A stretch of 64,000 nt of DNA from Caldilineaceae bacterium. Lineage in GTDB: Bacteria > Chloroflexota > Anaerolineae > Caldilineales > Caldilineaceae. Shown here piece after piece: positions 8,438 to 17,701 of the stretch; the first letter of the stretch is position 1, and the number at the start of each line of letters is the position of its first letter. The position numbers were made by a program, and so were the translations under genes. The DNA is taken from contig JAHBVH010000011.1 in NCBI GenBank assembly GCA_019637645.1, forward strand, positions 1 to 64,000. The letters are read 5' to 3'. The notes beneath the pieces were generated by a model, which was given only the letters and a program-made list of their open reading frames with translations, did no database searches and was not told the origin of the DNA.

Positions 8438-9454
8438 ATGGTTCTCATGACGGCTTATCATGCTACCACAACCAGGCTCAACAAGCGCATGGAAGCGGGC
8501 ATACGCCCGTTTGACATTGGCTGTGATCTCCGCCCTGTTGCCGAGTTGATCGCTGATGCCTTTGCCCACGAACTCGATCAACGGGGCAATGCCGCTTTGC
8601 GCGAAATGCGCATCATGAGCCACATTGGCGCGCTGCTGAAGTTGCTCAATCACAGCACCGGCGAGTTCAACGACCTCTTTGGTGGTTTTGTCTGGGTGGA
8701 AGATGGCAAGGTTGTGGGGAATGTCACTGTCCAGAAGGCAGATTCCACTGGTAATCGTTGGCAAATTGCCAATGTGGCGGTCGCACCAGCCTACCGTGGG
8801 CGTGGTATTTCACGGCGGCTCATGAGTAAAGCGCTGGAGTATGTCGCCGAAAGTCATGGGGAGTGGGCGGTGCTACAGGTCTATGCCCAAAACAAAATTG
8901 CCCGTCATTTATATGAACAACTCAACTTTGAAGAAGTAGGGGGCAGTGTTGATCTCACCCTCAAACGCCTGCCCAAAGTAGAGATGCTGGCCCCTGCGCC
9001 CTACTTTCATTCCTTTAGTGCGGATCAATGGCAGGCACTCTACGAGTTAGTGAGCAATCAACAAAGTGGGCAAATGCAATGGTGGCGAGCACCACGGCGG
9101 ACTGATTATCAGATCACCCTAGAGCAGATGATCGGCGAGTGGTTCTGGCGTACGATTGGCAGTAATCGCATCTATCGCCGCTGCATTCAGACAACCCGCC
9201 GTTTTGACGCGGCTTTGATTTTGACGGTCGCCCGTTGGCGGGGTGCCCATCAACTCCAATTGTGGGTACAGCCGAATCTGGCTGGCCAACATGAAGAGAC
9301 ATTACTAAACTGGACCCTAGCGACCTTGCAAGAATATCCGCGCTGGCCGGTCAACCTGAACTTGAGCCTGAGCCAAGAAGCGGCGCTGGCCTGTGCCAAA
9401 GCATATGGGTTCCAAGAACAGCAGACCTTGTTGACCATGCGCTGCAGGATTTAA
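8438..9454 (+). CDS. GNAT family N-acetyltransferase with a C-terminal extension
   Basis: Residues 20-185 form a GNAT acyl-CoA transferase domain. IANVAVAPAYRGRGISRRLM carries the acetyl-CoA binding R/Q-x-x-G-x-G/A loop, and NKIARHLYEQLNFEEVG is the usual end of the fold. The remaining 150 residues are not recognised and may be a diverged second GNAT fold, as the end LACAKAYGFQEQQTLLTM resembles the terminal strand region. The substrate cannot be predicted. GTG at 8432 and ATGs at 8438 and 8447 are possible starts; 8438 has GAGAG at a workable distance. No operon partner is obvious. Confidence 0.8.
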   Translation: MVLMTAYHATTTRLNKRMEAGIRPFDIGCDLRPVAELIADAFAHELDQRGNAALREMRIMSHIGALLKLLNHSTGEFNDLFGGFVWVEDGKVVGNVTVQKADSTGNRWQIANVAVAPAYRGRGISRRLMSKALEYVAESHGEWAVLQVYAQNKIARHLYEQLNFEEVGGSVDLTLKRLPKVEMLAPAPYFHSFSADQWQALYELVSNQQSGQMQWWRAPRRTDYQITLEQMIGEWFWRTIGSNRIYRRCIQTTRRFDAALILTVARWRGAHQLQLWVQPNLAGQHEETLLNWTLATLQEYPRWPVNLNLSLSQEAALACAKAYGFQEQQTLLTMRCRI

Positions 9455-9516
9455 CCTTATCGCCATTGCTATGCACTTTTTCGGTCGGTATCTACCATAC
9501 AGAGAGCGAGTCTTGT

Positions 9517-9867
9517 ATGTCTAATCTAATCATTCGCTTGGTCATCAATGCGGTTGCCCTTTGGGTGGCAGGGTATCTAGTACCTGGGATTCACCTAACG
9601 GGTGATGGGGTTGGCATTGTGATTGCAGCCATCATTTTTGGCGTGATCAATGCCTTTATCAAGCCGATTGTCGATTTCTTTACCTGCCCCTTCTATATCA
9701 TTACGTTGGGGCTCTTTACCTTTATTGTCAATGCGCTCATGCTGATGCTCACAAGTTCCATCAGCGGTGGGCGGCTCGTCGTAGAGGACTTTTGGGCAGC
9801 GCTTTTGGGCGGCATTGTCATTGGTATTGTGAGTATGTTACTCAGTATCTTCCTCGGTGAAGAGTAG
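9517..9867 (+). CDS. Phage holin family / YvlD-like small membrane protein
   Basis: A 116-residue protein made almost entirely of four hydrophobic helices, matching the family once called mycobacteriophage holin superfamily IV and found in many chromosomes. The family pattern is visible as NLIIRLVINAVALWVAGYL, IIFGVINAFIKPIV and FTFIVNALMLML. Despite the name, chromosomal members are not thought to be lysis proteins and their role is unknown. The start at 9517 is chosen because AGAGAGCGAG precedes it and the hydrophobic helix begins right after it; a frame start at 9466 would add 17 unrelated residues. No phage genes lie nearby. Confidence 0.85.
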   Translation: MSNLIIRLVINAVALWVAGYLVPGIHLTGDGVGIVIAAIIFGVINAFIKPIVDFFTCPFYIITLGLFTFIVNALMLMLTSSISGGRLVVEDFWAALLGGIVIGIVSMLLSIFLGEE

Positions 9868-9892
9868 GTTCTGTTGACATTGGTTACGACCG

Positions 9893-9923
9893 GAGCTGAC
9901 AGCTTTTCCAAACCGTTCAGCTC
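9893..9923. repeat. Decayed copy of the dispersed palindrome
   Basis: Arms GAGCTGA and TCAGCTC are perfect, and the core CAGCTTTTCCAAACCG is degenerate compared with full copies. It lies 26 bases after the small membrane protein gene and 98 before sbcD. Confidence 0.6.
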
Positions 9924-10020
9924 TCTTGCCTCCTGCATAAAAGAGCAACAGAATTTCTTTTCCAGAGTCAGCACCTAGCGGCGATGGTATGACATTGAGC
10001 TGCTGTTGGGAACGACCTCT

Positions 10021-11328
10021 ATGCAAGCCCGCTTTTTACACCTAGCCGATTGCCATCTGGGCAAGTGGCAGTATAACCAAAAAGAACGTTACAATGACTT
10101 TGGCCGCGCCTTCCATCATATTCTCGATGAGGCCATCAAGGCGAATGTCGATTTTGTGATCCTAGCCGGTGATCTCTTTGAAAAGCGCTCGATTGATGCG
10201 CTCACCCTCAATCAAGCCATGCGTGGTCTCGAAAAGCTCAAAGCGCGTCGTATTCCTTGTCTGGCCATTGAGGGGAATCATGAGCGGGTCTTTTTTAGCG
10301 AGCAAGTGGGCTGGCTCAAGTTCCTGGCGCTGCAAGAGCTACTCATTCTGCTGGACGCGCCCTTCGAGCAGGGTGTAGCCAAGTTGTCTCCTTATACCAA
10401 TCGCAATGGCTCCTATTATGACCCCATACCAGGGTTGCGCGTTCATGGCCTGCGCTATGTTGGGGCTTCGACCGCCACGGCCATCGACGGCTATGCCCAG
10501 GCGCTGGCCCAACAGCCCGATCCAACCATTGAATATACGATCTTCATGGCGCATGCTGGGTTGGAAGGTGTGCTGCAAGACCAGGGTGGGTTGAGTCACC
10601 GCCAGTGGTCGGTGCTACGTCCTTATGTCGATTATTTGGCATTGGGCCATATTCACAAGCCCTATTCCTTTGGCGATTGGATCTATAATCCTGGCTCACC
10701 CGAAAATTGCAGTGTGACGGAAGCTGAATGGAATGACCGTGGCTATTTTATCGTCCAGGTGAATACGGGCAGTGATGCGATAGAAGCGGGCAAACATCAG
10801 GCGACGCTCCACAGCAACCCACGCCGGCCATTTCATCGCTTCACCTTCAAAACAGACCTGTTGCAATCACCCGCCGAGCTTTATGAGCGCTGTCGAGACT
10901 TTTTAGAGCGCAAAGCACGCGATCTGGAGATCCACCGCTTGACCAGCGCCCAACGGCCCGTGGTCGAATTGCAATTAAGTGGCGTGCTCCCGTTTGAACG
11001 CAGTGCGCTGGATTTAGAGGCGCTCGAAAAGCTGGTACAAGAGACCTTTCAACCTTTAGTCGCGCTGGTGAAAAATTTTACCCGCACGCCCGAGTTGACG
11101 GTCGAAAGCGCCGAACTGCTCAGCCGCGCCGAACTAGAGCACAAGGTGTTGACCGAGTTACTTGAACGCGATGTACGCTTCCGGCCCCAAAGTGAGCATT
11201 GGGTTGCGCTCGCCTTGACACTAAAGCAGCTTGCCTTGAATGGGGCCAGTGCCGATGCCATTGTCAGCGAGCTAAGCAATCAGCTGAAGGAGATCAACCA
11301 GCGGGGTTCAGCGGTTATGTCGGCGTAG
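10021..11328 (+). CDS. sbcD: SbcD/Mre11-type DNA repair nuclease subunit
   Basis: The nuclease half of the SbcCD (Mre11-Rad50) complex, which opens hairpins and processes double-strand ends. Calcineurin-like phosphoesterase motifs are seen in order: FLHLADCHLG (metal site 1), VILAGDLFEKR (metal site 2), IEGNHE, then MAHAGLEG and LGHIHKPY supplying the remaining metal-binding histidines. The rest (residues 270-435) is the cap and Rad50-binding region. The ATG at 10021 is preferred to a TTG five codons upstream because it directly precedes the first strand. The partner gene sbcC begins 54 bases downstream and is probably cotranscribed. Confidence 0.93.
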   Translation: MQARFLHLADCHLGKWQYNQKERYNDFGRAFHHILDEAIKANVDFVILAGDLFEKRSIDALTLNQAMRGLEKLKARRIPCLAIEGNHERVFFSEQVGWLKFLALQELLILLDAPFEQGVAKLSPYTNRNGSYYDPIPGLRVHGLRYVGASTATAIDGYAQALAQQPDPTIEYTIFMAHAGLEGVLQDQGGLSHRQWSVLRPYVDYLALGHIHKPYSFGDWIYNPGSPENCSVTEAEWNDRGYFIVQVNTGSDAIEAGKHQATLHSNPRRPFHRFTFKTDLLQSPAELYERCRDFLERKARDLEIHRLTSAQRPVVELQLSGVLPFERSALDLEALEKLVQETFQPLVALVKNFTRTPELTVESAELLSRAELEHKVLTELLERDVRFRPQSEHWVALALTLKQLALNGASADAIVSELSNQLKEINQRGSAVMSA

Positions 11329-11382
11329 CCCGTCTGTTGGAACCACAACCTTGCGGAAAGCTAAGCAGAGTATGGATGTTGC

Positions 11383-14094
11383 ATGCGTATTGTTTCCCTT
11401 GAGTTAGAAAACACGAAAAGCTATCATAACGGGCGGATCGATTTCACCGATGGGGTCAACGCCATTGTCGGTCATAATGGTGCCGGAAAAAGCACGATCC
11501 TGGAAGCGATTGGCTTTGTCCTCTTTGATTCCCTCAATGGCTATAAACATAGTGATTTTGTCCGCGAAGGGGCCAAGAGCGCCACGGTTGTTGTAACCTT
11601 TATTAGCAATGTGGACGAACGTAAATACCAGGTCACACGACGCTGTGGTTCCAGTAACCAATACATGGTTTTCGACCCCGACTTGGGTGCCAAGCTGTGT
11701 GATGGCAAGACCGATGTCACCGATTTTCTGCGGCGACACATGGGTGTCGATCCAACCGCGGATCTGACGCGCCTATTCAGTGATGCAGTTGGAGTTCCCC
11801 AAGGGACCTTTACCGCCGCCTTTCTCCAAACCCCTAGTCAGCGCAAGGCCATCTTCGATCCCCTGCTCCAGGTAGAAGAATATAAGGAAGCGTTTGACAA
11901 ACTGCTCCCAGCCCAAACCAAGCTGAAAGAGCGCCGCCAACAATTGGCCATCGAGATGGCCGCGCTAGGTGCCAAACTCGAAGGGTTGCCCATTTTAGCC
12001 GCCGCCATTGCCGAGCGGCAGCAAACCTTGGCCGAGACCACGGCCCAGGCTGCCACCATCGATCAGCAGATCCAGCAGGTCAGCCAGGAACGGACCACTC
12101 TCGACGCCATTCAGCAACAGGTGCTTACGCGGCAAAAAGAGCAGCAGCAAGCCGCACAACAGTTAGCCATTGTTACAGAGCAGGCGAGAAGCGCCGAGCA
12201 AGCCTATCACGAAGCCGCGCAAGCGCAAGCGGTTGTCCAAACCCATGAAGCTGGCTATCGCACCTATCTGACGATGCAGGCGGCCCAACAGCAGCTCGAT
12301 GCCCAACAGCAGGCCCGTCAACAACAAGAGCGCCAAGTCGCCCAATTAGAAAAACAGTTGAGCGCCAAAGAAGCAGAGCGCCAAACGCTAGAGCGTGAGT
12401 TCAGCGCGGTGCGGGCTGCCGAAACCGTAGTGCAGACGTTAGTGCCAGCCGTTACTGAGCAACAAGAGTTGGAAAGTGCTCTCAGCCTCGCCCAACAACA
12501 AAGTGCCCGGTTACAGGACGCGCGCAATCAACTCGCGCGCCAAGAGCAGGATTGCCAGCGTTTGCAGGAACGCTTAGTAACCCTCCAAGCGGGCCTGGGC
12601 GAAGTCCAACGATTAGAAAGCCAACATCGCCAGCTCGAAGCGGCCATTGAGCAAGTACGTGGAGTCATTACGGCCAATCAAGAGGCCCTCGCCCGTTATA
12701 AAGTGGAAGCGGATACGGCCAAAGAGCAGAGCACCGCGCTGCAGCAAGTGGCCGTGGCCCAATGCCCCATTTGTGAGCAACCGCTGACCGAAGCCCATCG
12801 GCATCGCCTGATCCAGCGCAATGAGGAACGGCTCAACGGCCTGCGGCTCCAATATAAAAATCAGCAACAACAGATCAAGCTCGATGAACAAACGCTCCAA
12901 AGAGAGCAAGATACGCTAAAAAGCATTGAGCAGACGCTGCGAACGCTGCCCCGCGCGGGCGAAGTGGAACGTATACAACAGGAACTCAACGCCGCCCAAG
13001 CTGCATTGGTGGAAAGCCAAACCCGCGTAGCAACCTTTGCCAGCGCACCAGCCCAGGTACAAGAATACCAGGGCAAGCTGGCCGCGTTGGGCGATCCGCG
13101 CCAGCAGGCCGCCATTGCCGCGGCTACAGTTGCCAAGCTGCCAGCCCTCCAGCAGCAGCAAAGTCAGCTCACCGTTACGCTTGAGCAATTACGGACAGAG
13201 CTACAGCGTGGTCAGCAAGCATTGGCTATCTACCAAACCCTCGACGATGAGGTACGCCGTGTCGCCGAGGCGCTGCGCGCGCATCTAGCCGCGTATCAGG
13301 CAGTTTTGAGCCATCAGCGGTTGGCCGCCACCCATGCCGCCCGCGCCGCCGACTGTACCCGCCTGCAAGCCCTGCAAGTAACCGCGGCACAGGAAATCGA
13401 ACAGCAGACAGCAGCCTTGCAGGCAGCGCAGGCCCAGTTCAACCCAGAGCACTATACCGCTTTGGTCGGCCAGGAACAGCAATTGCGCAGTCAACAGGCC
13501 GGGCACCAAGCACAGTTGACGCTGTTGCAAAAGGAACAAACTCGCGCCCAAGCCGAGTTGGCCGAACTGCAGTTGCAGGCGGCTAAGCATAGGGTGCTCG
13601 AACAACAAGCCACCCAATTGAGCGAAGAGAGCAATACACTGGAGAGTCTGCGGGCTTTGCTGCGACAGGCTGGGCCCTATATTACCAAAGCGCTGATCAA
13701 GCAGATCAGTGATGGCGCTGCCCAGATCTTTAGTGATCTGATGCAAGACTATACCCGCCATCTGCGCTGGAGCGAGGACTATGCGATCATCCTAGAGGTT
13801 GATGGCCGCGAGCGGCAGTTTGCCCAGCTTTCCGGTGGCGAGCAAATGAGCGCAGCGTTAGCTGTCCGTTTGGCACTATTGCGCGAAATGAGTAATATTG
13901 ATGTAGCGTTTTTCGATGAGCCGACCACGAATTTAGATGAAACGCGGCGTGATTCGCTTGCCCGCCAAATTCTCGATGTCAAGGGCTTTCGTCAGCTCTT
14001 TGTGATTAGCCATGATGACACCTTTGAACAGGTGACGCAGAATCTCATTCGCATTGAACGCATCGATGGCAATAGTGTTGTTGTACAGACGTAA
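11383..14094 (+). CDS. sbcC: SbcC/Rad50-type ATPase subunit
   Basis: The SMC-like ATPase partner of SbcD. Walker A is GHNGAGKS at residues 30-37, the ABC signature is QLSGGEQMS, and Walker B is VAFFDEPTTNLD near the C-terminus. Between them lie about 650 residues of Gln/Ala-rich coiled coil, broken by the zinc hook CPIC at residues 461-464, almost exactly the midpoint, through which two molecules join. The total of 903 residues is typical. The very high glutamine content of the coil resembles other Chloroflexota coiled coils. It forms an operon with sbcD. Confidence 0.95.
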   Translation: MRIVSLELENTKSYHNGRIDFTDGVNAIVGHNGAGKSTILEAIGFVLFDSLNGYKHSDFVREGAKSATVVVTFISNVDERKYQVTRRCGSSNQYMVFDPDLGAKLCDGKTDVTDFLRRHMGVDPTADLTRLFSDAVGVPQGTFTAAFLQTPSQRKAIFDPLLQVEEYKEAFDKLLPAQTKLKERRQQLAIEMAALGAKLEGLPILAAAIAERQQTLAETTAQAATIDQQIQQVSQERTTLDAIQQQVLTRQKEQQQAAQQLAIVTEQARSAEQAYHEAAQAQAVVQTHEAGYRTYLTMQAAQQQLDAQQQARQQQERQVAQLEKQLSAKEAERQTLEREFSAVRAAETVVQTLVPAVTEQQELESALSLAQQQSARLQDARNQLARQEQDCQRLQERLVTLQAGLGEVQRLESQHRQLEAAIEQVRGVITANQEALARYKVEADTAKEQSTALQQVAVAQCPICEQPLTEAHRHRLIQRNEERLNGLRLQYKNQQQQIKLDEQTLQREQDTLKSIEQTLRTLPRAGEVERIQQELNAAQAALVESQTRVATFASAPAQVQEYQGKLAALGDPRQQAAIAAATVAKLPALQQQQSQLTVTLEQLRTELQRGQQALAIYQTLDDEVRRVAEALRAHLAAYQAVLSHQRLAATHAARAADCTRLQALQVTAAQEIEQQTAALQAAQAQFNPEHYTALVGQEQQLRSQQAGHQAQLTLLQKEQTRAQAELAELQLQAAKHRVLEQQATQLSEESNTLESLRALLRQAGPYITKALIKQISDGAAQIFSDLMQDYTRHLRWSEDYAIILEVDGRERQFAQLSGGEQMSAALAVRLALLREMSNIDVAFFDEPTTNLDETRRDSLARQILDVKGFRQLFVISHDDTFEQVTQNLIRIERIDGNSVVVQT

Positions 14095-14181
14095 GCATTC
14101 CGCTACAGTTCAGACCGCTCTGTTCTCCGCGCAGCGTACCGGCAGGCTGGTCATCCGGAAAGTAGCTAGACGATTTTACGT

Positions 14182-15861
14182 ATGATGAATGATAGGAAGC
14201 AGCCTTTGGAGCCGCAACGAATTTTATATATTGAAGATAACCATACGGCGGCGCGCCTCTTTCAGATCAAACTGCAACAGGAAGGCTATGTCGTCGATTT
14301 AGCCAAGAGCGGTGCAGAAGGGCTGGCCATGCTAGAGCGCAATGAGTACGATCTCGTTGCACTGGATCAAAACATACCGGATCGCAGCGGTCTTGACATT
14401 CTCCAGGCCATCAACGGACGCCGTCTCATGCCACCGATCATCATGATTACCGCACAAAACGATACGAAGACGGCTGTCGAAGCGATGAAGCTGGGCGCGA
14501 GTGACTATGTGGTCAAAGGGCTCCACAATGAGTATCTCCAACTACTGCCCGCGGTTGTACGCCAAACCCTGGACAAGCGCAAACTTGAACGCGAGCGCGA
14601 TAACAGTTTAGAGGAGTTACAACAAAATAATCGTCGCCTGCTCTTGCTCAACCGAGTGGCACAACTCTTAACCTCCACCCTGGATCTTGATCAAGTGATC
14701 CAGCAGTTAGTCCGCACAATTAGCGAGTTGCTAGATACCGAAGGTAGCTCAGTTTGGCTTTGGGACGAAAATCATAGCAACGCCTTGATCTGTGTTGGGA
14801 TCTATTCCCACGGCCAGAATATTACACCGGATAGCATCCTGCGCCTGAAACCTGGGCAGGGCATTGCCGGTTGGGTTGCCCAACATGGCAAAAGCGCACA
14901 AACCAGCAATGTCAATACCGATGCCCGCTTTACCCGGGCCGTGGATAATAGCACCGGCTTCGAGACCCAATCACTCCTGGCCGTTCCCCTGCAAGCTCAC
15001 AATGTAACGATCGGCGTGTTGGAATTAGTCAATAAACGCTATGGGGATTTTAACGAAGGGGACTGTGTCATCGCCGAAACCTTGGCTGCTTCCGCCGCGA
15101 TTGCCATTGAAAACGCCCGCCTGATGAAAGACATCCGCCAACACCGGGATGAGTTACAAGCCCGCAACGAAGAGTTGGATGCCTTTGCCCACACGGTTGC
15201 GCACGATCTTAAGAATCCCCTGACCCTTGTTGTTGGCTTTGCCGACATGCTCCACGATATGTTTCAAACCATGCCGCCCGCCGAGGTTGAACAGTATTTG
15301 CGCGTGATCATTGAACATGGCAAAAAGATGGGCCATATCATTGAAGCGCTTTTATTATTGGCTGTAGTCCGCGGCACCAAGGAGATCGAGATCGATGAGA
15401 TCGACATGGGCTTTATCGTCGCCGAGACGCTAAAGCGCATTGAGTTTATGAGCAAGGAGTATGAGGCGGAGATCAGTGTGCCGTCCCATTGGCCGGTTGT
15501 GTATGGCTATGGTCAGTGGCTCGAAGAGGTGTGGTATAACTACCTGACCAACGGACTCAAATATGGTGGCCGCCCACCAAAGTTGCAATTGGGCTACGAT
15601 CTACTAGAGGGCAAAAAGATCTGTTTTTGGGTTAAGGATAATGGGGCTGGCTTTAGCATCGATCAGCCCGACAAGCTCTTCACCCCACTCTCCAAACTCA
15701 CCGCGACTGATTACCAGACCGGCCACGGTCTTGGCCTATCGATTGTCCGCCGCATTGTAGAGCGCCTTGGCGGCAAAGTCGGCGTCGAAAGCCAGTTGGG
15801 ACAGGGCAGCAAATTCTCCTTTACCCTACCGACCGAGTTAGAAGCAACCAATACGGCATAA
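14182..15861 (+). CDS. Receiver-GAF-histidine kinase (hybrid sensor with N-terminal receiver)
   Basis: A 559-residue soluble signalling protein. Residues 13-120 are a CheY-like receiver with acidic pair E18/D19, phosphoacceptor D62 and conserved Lys112. A linker coil and a GAF domain follow (about 155-310), then a HisKA dimerisation helix with phospho-acceptor His341 in AHTVAHDLKNPLT and an HATPase domain with the G boxes VKDNGAGFS and GHGLGLSIV. There is no membrane segment, so the receiver and GAF probably supply the input. No response regulator with an output domain lies next to it. The 3' end overlaps the convergent glycosyltransferase gene by 41 bases. The start may be the first or second of two adjacent ATG codons. 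Confidence 0.9.
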   Translation: MMNDRKQPLEPQRILYIEDNHTAARLFQIKLQQEGYVVDLAKSGAEGLAMLERNEYDLVALDQNIPDRSGLDILQAINGRRLMPPIIMITAQNDTKTAVEAMKLGASDYVVKGLHNEYLQLLPAVVRQTLDKRKLERERDNSLEELQQNNRRLLLLNRVAQLLTSTLDLDQVIQQLVRTISELLDTEGSSVWLWDENHSNALICVGIYSHGQNITPDSILRLKPGQGIAGWVAQHGKSAQTSNVNTDARFTRAVDNSTGFETQSLLAVPLQAHNVTIGVLELVNKRYGDFNEGDCVIAETLAASAAIAIENARLMKDIRQHRDELQARNEELDAFAHTVAHDLKNPLTLVVGFADMLHDMFQTMPPAEVEQYLRVIIEHGKKMGHIIEALLLLAVVRGTKEIEIDEIDMGFIVAETLKRIEFMSKEYEAEISVPSHWPVVYGYGQWLEEVWYNYLTNGLKYGGRPPKLQLGYDLLEGKKICFWVKDNGAGFSIDQPDKLFTPLSKLTATDYQTGHGLGLSIVRRIVERLGGKVGVESQLGQGSKFSFTLPTELEATNTA

Positions 15862-16570
15862 ACCCATAGTACCACGCCAAGAAAAGCGCCAAGCGCAGCC
15901 CCGGCCACCCATCGCGCCAGCCAGCCAACGTAATCAAGCGCCGCCGAAATTCCCGTAATGGTTGCAAAATAAAGTTGTGTAGCCGCGGCGTGATCTGGCG
16001 CTGCTGCAACATCTGGGCCTCATAGGCGGCGTAAAAGCGCTGCTTGCGGTGGAATTGAGCCCACGATTCATAGTTGATGTGCAAAAGGGGCTCCGCTAAC
16101 CAACCTGCCTCACCCGCCAACTCGACCGTTTCATGTACGGCCCGCGCGACACTATAGCGAGCCGCCGTCCGCTTGAGCAAGCGCAGTTGGTAATCAGGGA
16201 AGTACCCCCCGCCGCGCATCTCATGCCCAACAATGAAATTACGCCGCGGAATCCAATAGCCACTACACGCAGCTTGCGCCACAACCTGTTGTACCGCTTG
16301 CCCCAAGGCTGGCGTCACCCGTTCATCGGCATCAATAAACAGAATCCAGGGCACAGTTACTGTATCCAGCACAGCCTGACGTTGGGCCGCAAAATTGTCC
16401 CAAGGGCGCTGCACCACCACGGCTCCCGCAGCTTGTGCCATAGCACAGGTGGCGTCATCACTCATCGCGTCCCACACCACCACCAGCTTGACCCACGGTT
16501 TCACCGCGGCAATACACTCACCGATATGGCGCGCCTCGTTTTTCGTCAGAATCACAGCAGCCACTTGCAT
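15821..16570 (-). CDS. Glycosyltransferase family 2 (WaaE/KdtX-like)
   Basis: A GT-A fold transferase of 249 residues: VAAVILTKNEARHIGECI is the nucleotide-sugar binding start and LFIDADERV holds the metal-binding DxD. Glu-Asp-type residues later in the chain (GGYFPDYQLRLLKR, VHETVEL) match the WaaE/KdtX branch, which adds sugars to lipid-linked or LPS cores. The ATG at 16570 is chosen because it precedes the first beta strand and has AAGG upstream; an in-frame ATG at 16597 gives nine more residues. The C-terminus ends in a hydrophobic, possibly membrane-associated segment. It is the last gene of the minus-strand glycan block. Confidence 0.86.
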   Translation of the reverse strand: MQVAAVILTKNEARHIGECIAAVKPWVKLVVVWDAMSDDATCAMAQAAGAVVVQRPWDNFAAQRQAVLDTVTVPWILFIDADERVTPALGQAVQQVVAQAACSGYWIPRRNFIVGHEMRGGGYFPDYQLRLLKRTAARYSVARAVHETVELAGEAGWLAEPLLHINYESWAQFHRKQRFYAAYEAQMLQQRQITPRLHNFILQPLREFRRRLITLAGWRDGWPGLRLALFLAWYYGFMPYWLLLTRSVG

Positions 16571-16638
16571 GAAATCAGAGCCTTTTTCCTCAGCCATAGG
16601 AATCAGAAATTACGTTTGCCAATCACTCTACAGGTTTG

Positions 16639-16673
16639 GGACGCGGAAATCCGCGTCCTATTTTCGGAATAGG
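16639..16673. repeat. Two abutting small hairpins between glycosyltransferase genes
   Basis: GGACGCGGA and TCCGCGTCC (16639-16658, two-base gap) run directly into CCTATT and AATAGG (16657-16673). The pair fills the middle of a short intergenic gap on the minus-strand operon. There is no T-run in either direction, so a REP-like element or mRNA processing stem is as likely as a terminator. Confidence 0.65.
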
Positions 16674-16684
16674 CTTCGCACGGT

Positions 16685-17701
16685 TTACATTCGTTTGAGG
16701 AGGGCATATGCAGCCAATTCTTCGGCGAGTTGGGTGCCTGTGATCGCGCCAAGGGCAAAGCGTTGATGGGCCTGCCGTTCCCGCAGCCATAGACCAGCGC
16801 GCACGACCCCGCGCACCCATTGCACATATTGGCGCGAATAGATTCGCTCATGTTTGGCATAGAAGCGAAAGCGGCTCCGCCACAGCTGAATAAAAGCCGG
16901 CCAACGGACCTGTTTGCTGCTTTGCCCTTCATGATGGATTACCTGGGCCGTGGGCACAGCAAAGATGCCCCACCCTGCTTCCTCCATGCGGAGACACCAA
17001 TCCATCTCTTCACAATACATGAAGAATGCATCATCTAGCCCGCCTACCTGGAGGATCACTTCGCGGCGTACCATGATGGCAGCCCCCAGGACAAAATCGA
17101 CCGGAAAGGGTTGATCCCCTTGCCAAAGCAGATCGGGGTAGCGTCCATTCAAGAGGCTATTATGCAGCTGGTGCGCACCGGGCCAGCCGGTCATCGGGAA
17201 AAAGTCCAGGGCGACTTGGAAAAGATTGGGCAAGGCAAACGCGCCATGCTGGAAGTCACCGCTACCATAGCGAAGATGAGCACCACAAGCACCCGCGCCG
17301 GGATACTCGGCCAGGAAATGGGCCATCTGCCACAGCGCATCCTCCTTGACTTCGGCATCGGCATTGAGCAACAAGACAAAATCGGGTAAATTCATCAGAA
17401 AGCGGTCAGAGGTAAGATCGCGCAAATCTGAGCGAGCCGCGGCGGTATCAAAGCCAAGACGGGCCATACCGAGATTATTGCCACCGGTGTAGCCCAAATT
17501 TTTGTCCGACGCCAACAAATAGACTTGGGGAAATTCAGCCGCCACCATCGCCGGGCTACCATCGTGGCTGGCATTATCAACGACTAATACATCAACCGCC
17601 AAACGATCAGCCGTCAACGCAGCAGACGCTAAGACGCTCGTAAGCGATTGGCGAAGCAAGTCACGGGTGTTGTAACTGAGGATAATCACCGCTAATCTCA
17701 T
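16685..17701 (-). CDS. Glycosyltransferase family 2 (rhamnosyltransferase-like)
   Basis: A 338-residue inverting GT2 enzyme. The N-terminus MRLAVIILSYNTRDLLRQSL and VLVVDNASHDGS bind the nucleotide sugar; KNLGYTGGNNLG and FVLLLNADAEV complete the donor site with its acidic motif. ALFMYCEEMDWC-type sequence (here FFMYCEEMDWCLRMEEAGW) holds the catalytic acid region typical of WbbL-like rhamnosyltransferases. The C-terminal 60 residues are basic and Trp-rich, suggesting contact with the membrane. Its start overlaps the stop of the upstream lipoprotein gene by four bases (ATGA), so translation is probably coupled. Donor sugar unknown. Confidence 0.88.
   Translation of the reverse strand: MRLAVIILSYNTRDLLRQSLTSVLASAALTADRLAVDVLVVDNASHDGSPAMVAAEFPQVYLLASDKNLGYTGGNNLGMARLGFDTAAARSDLRDLTSDRFLMNLPDFVLLLNADAEVKEDALWQMAHFLAEYPGAGACGAHLRYGSGDFQHGAFALPNLFQVALDFFPMTGWPGAHQLHNSLLNGRYPDLLWQGDQPFPVDFVLGAAIMVRREVILQVGGLDDAFFMYCEEMDWCLRMEEAGWGIFAVPTAQVIHHEGQSSKQVRWPAFIQLWRSRFRFYAKHERIYSRQYVQWVRGVVRAGLWLRERQAHQRFALGAITGTQLAEELAAYALLKRM

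Noticed and set aside
9517..9867. Prophage, from the holin-family protein
   Set aside because: The family is widespread on chromosomes and no other phage gene is present.
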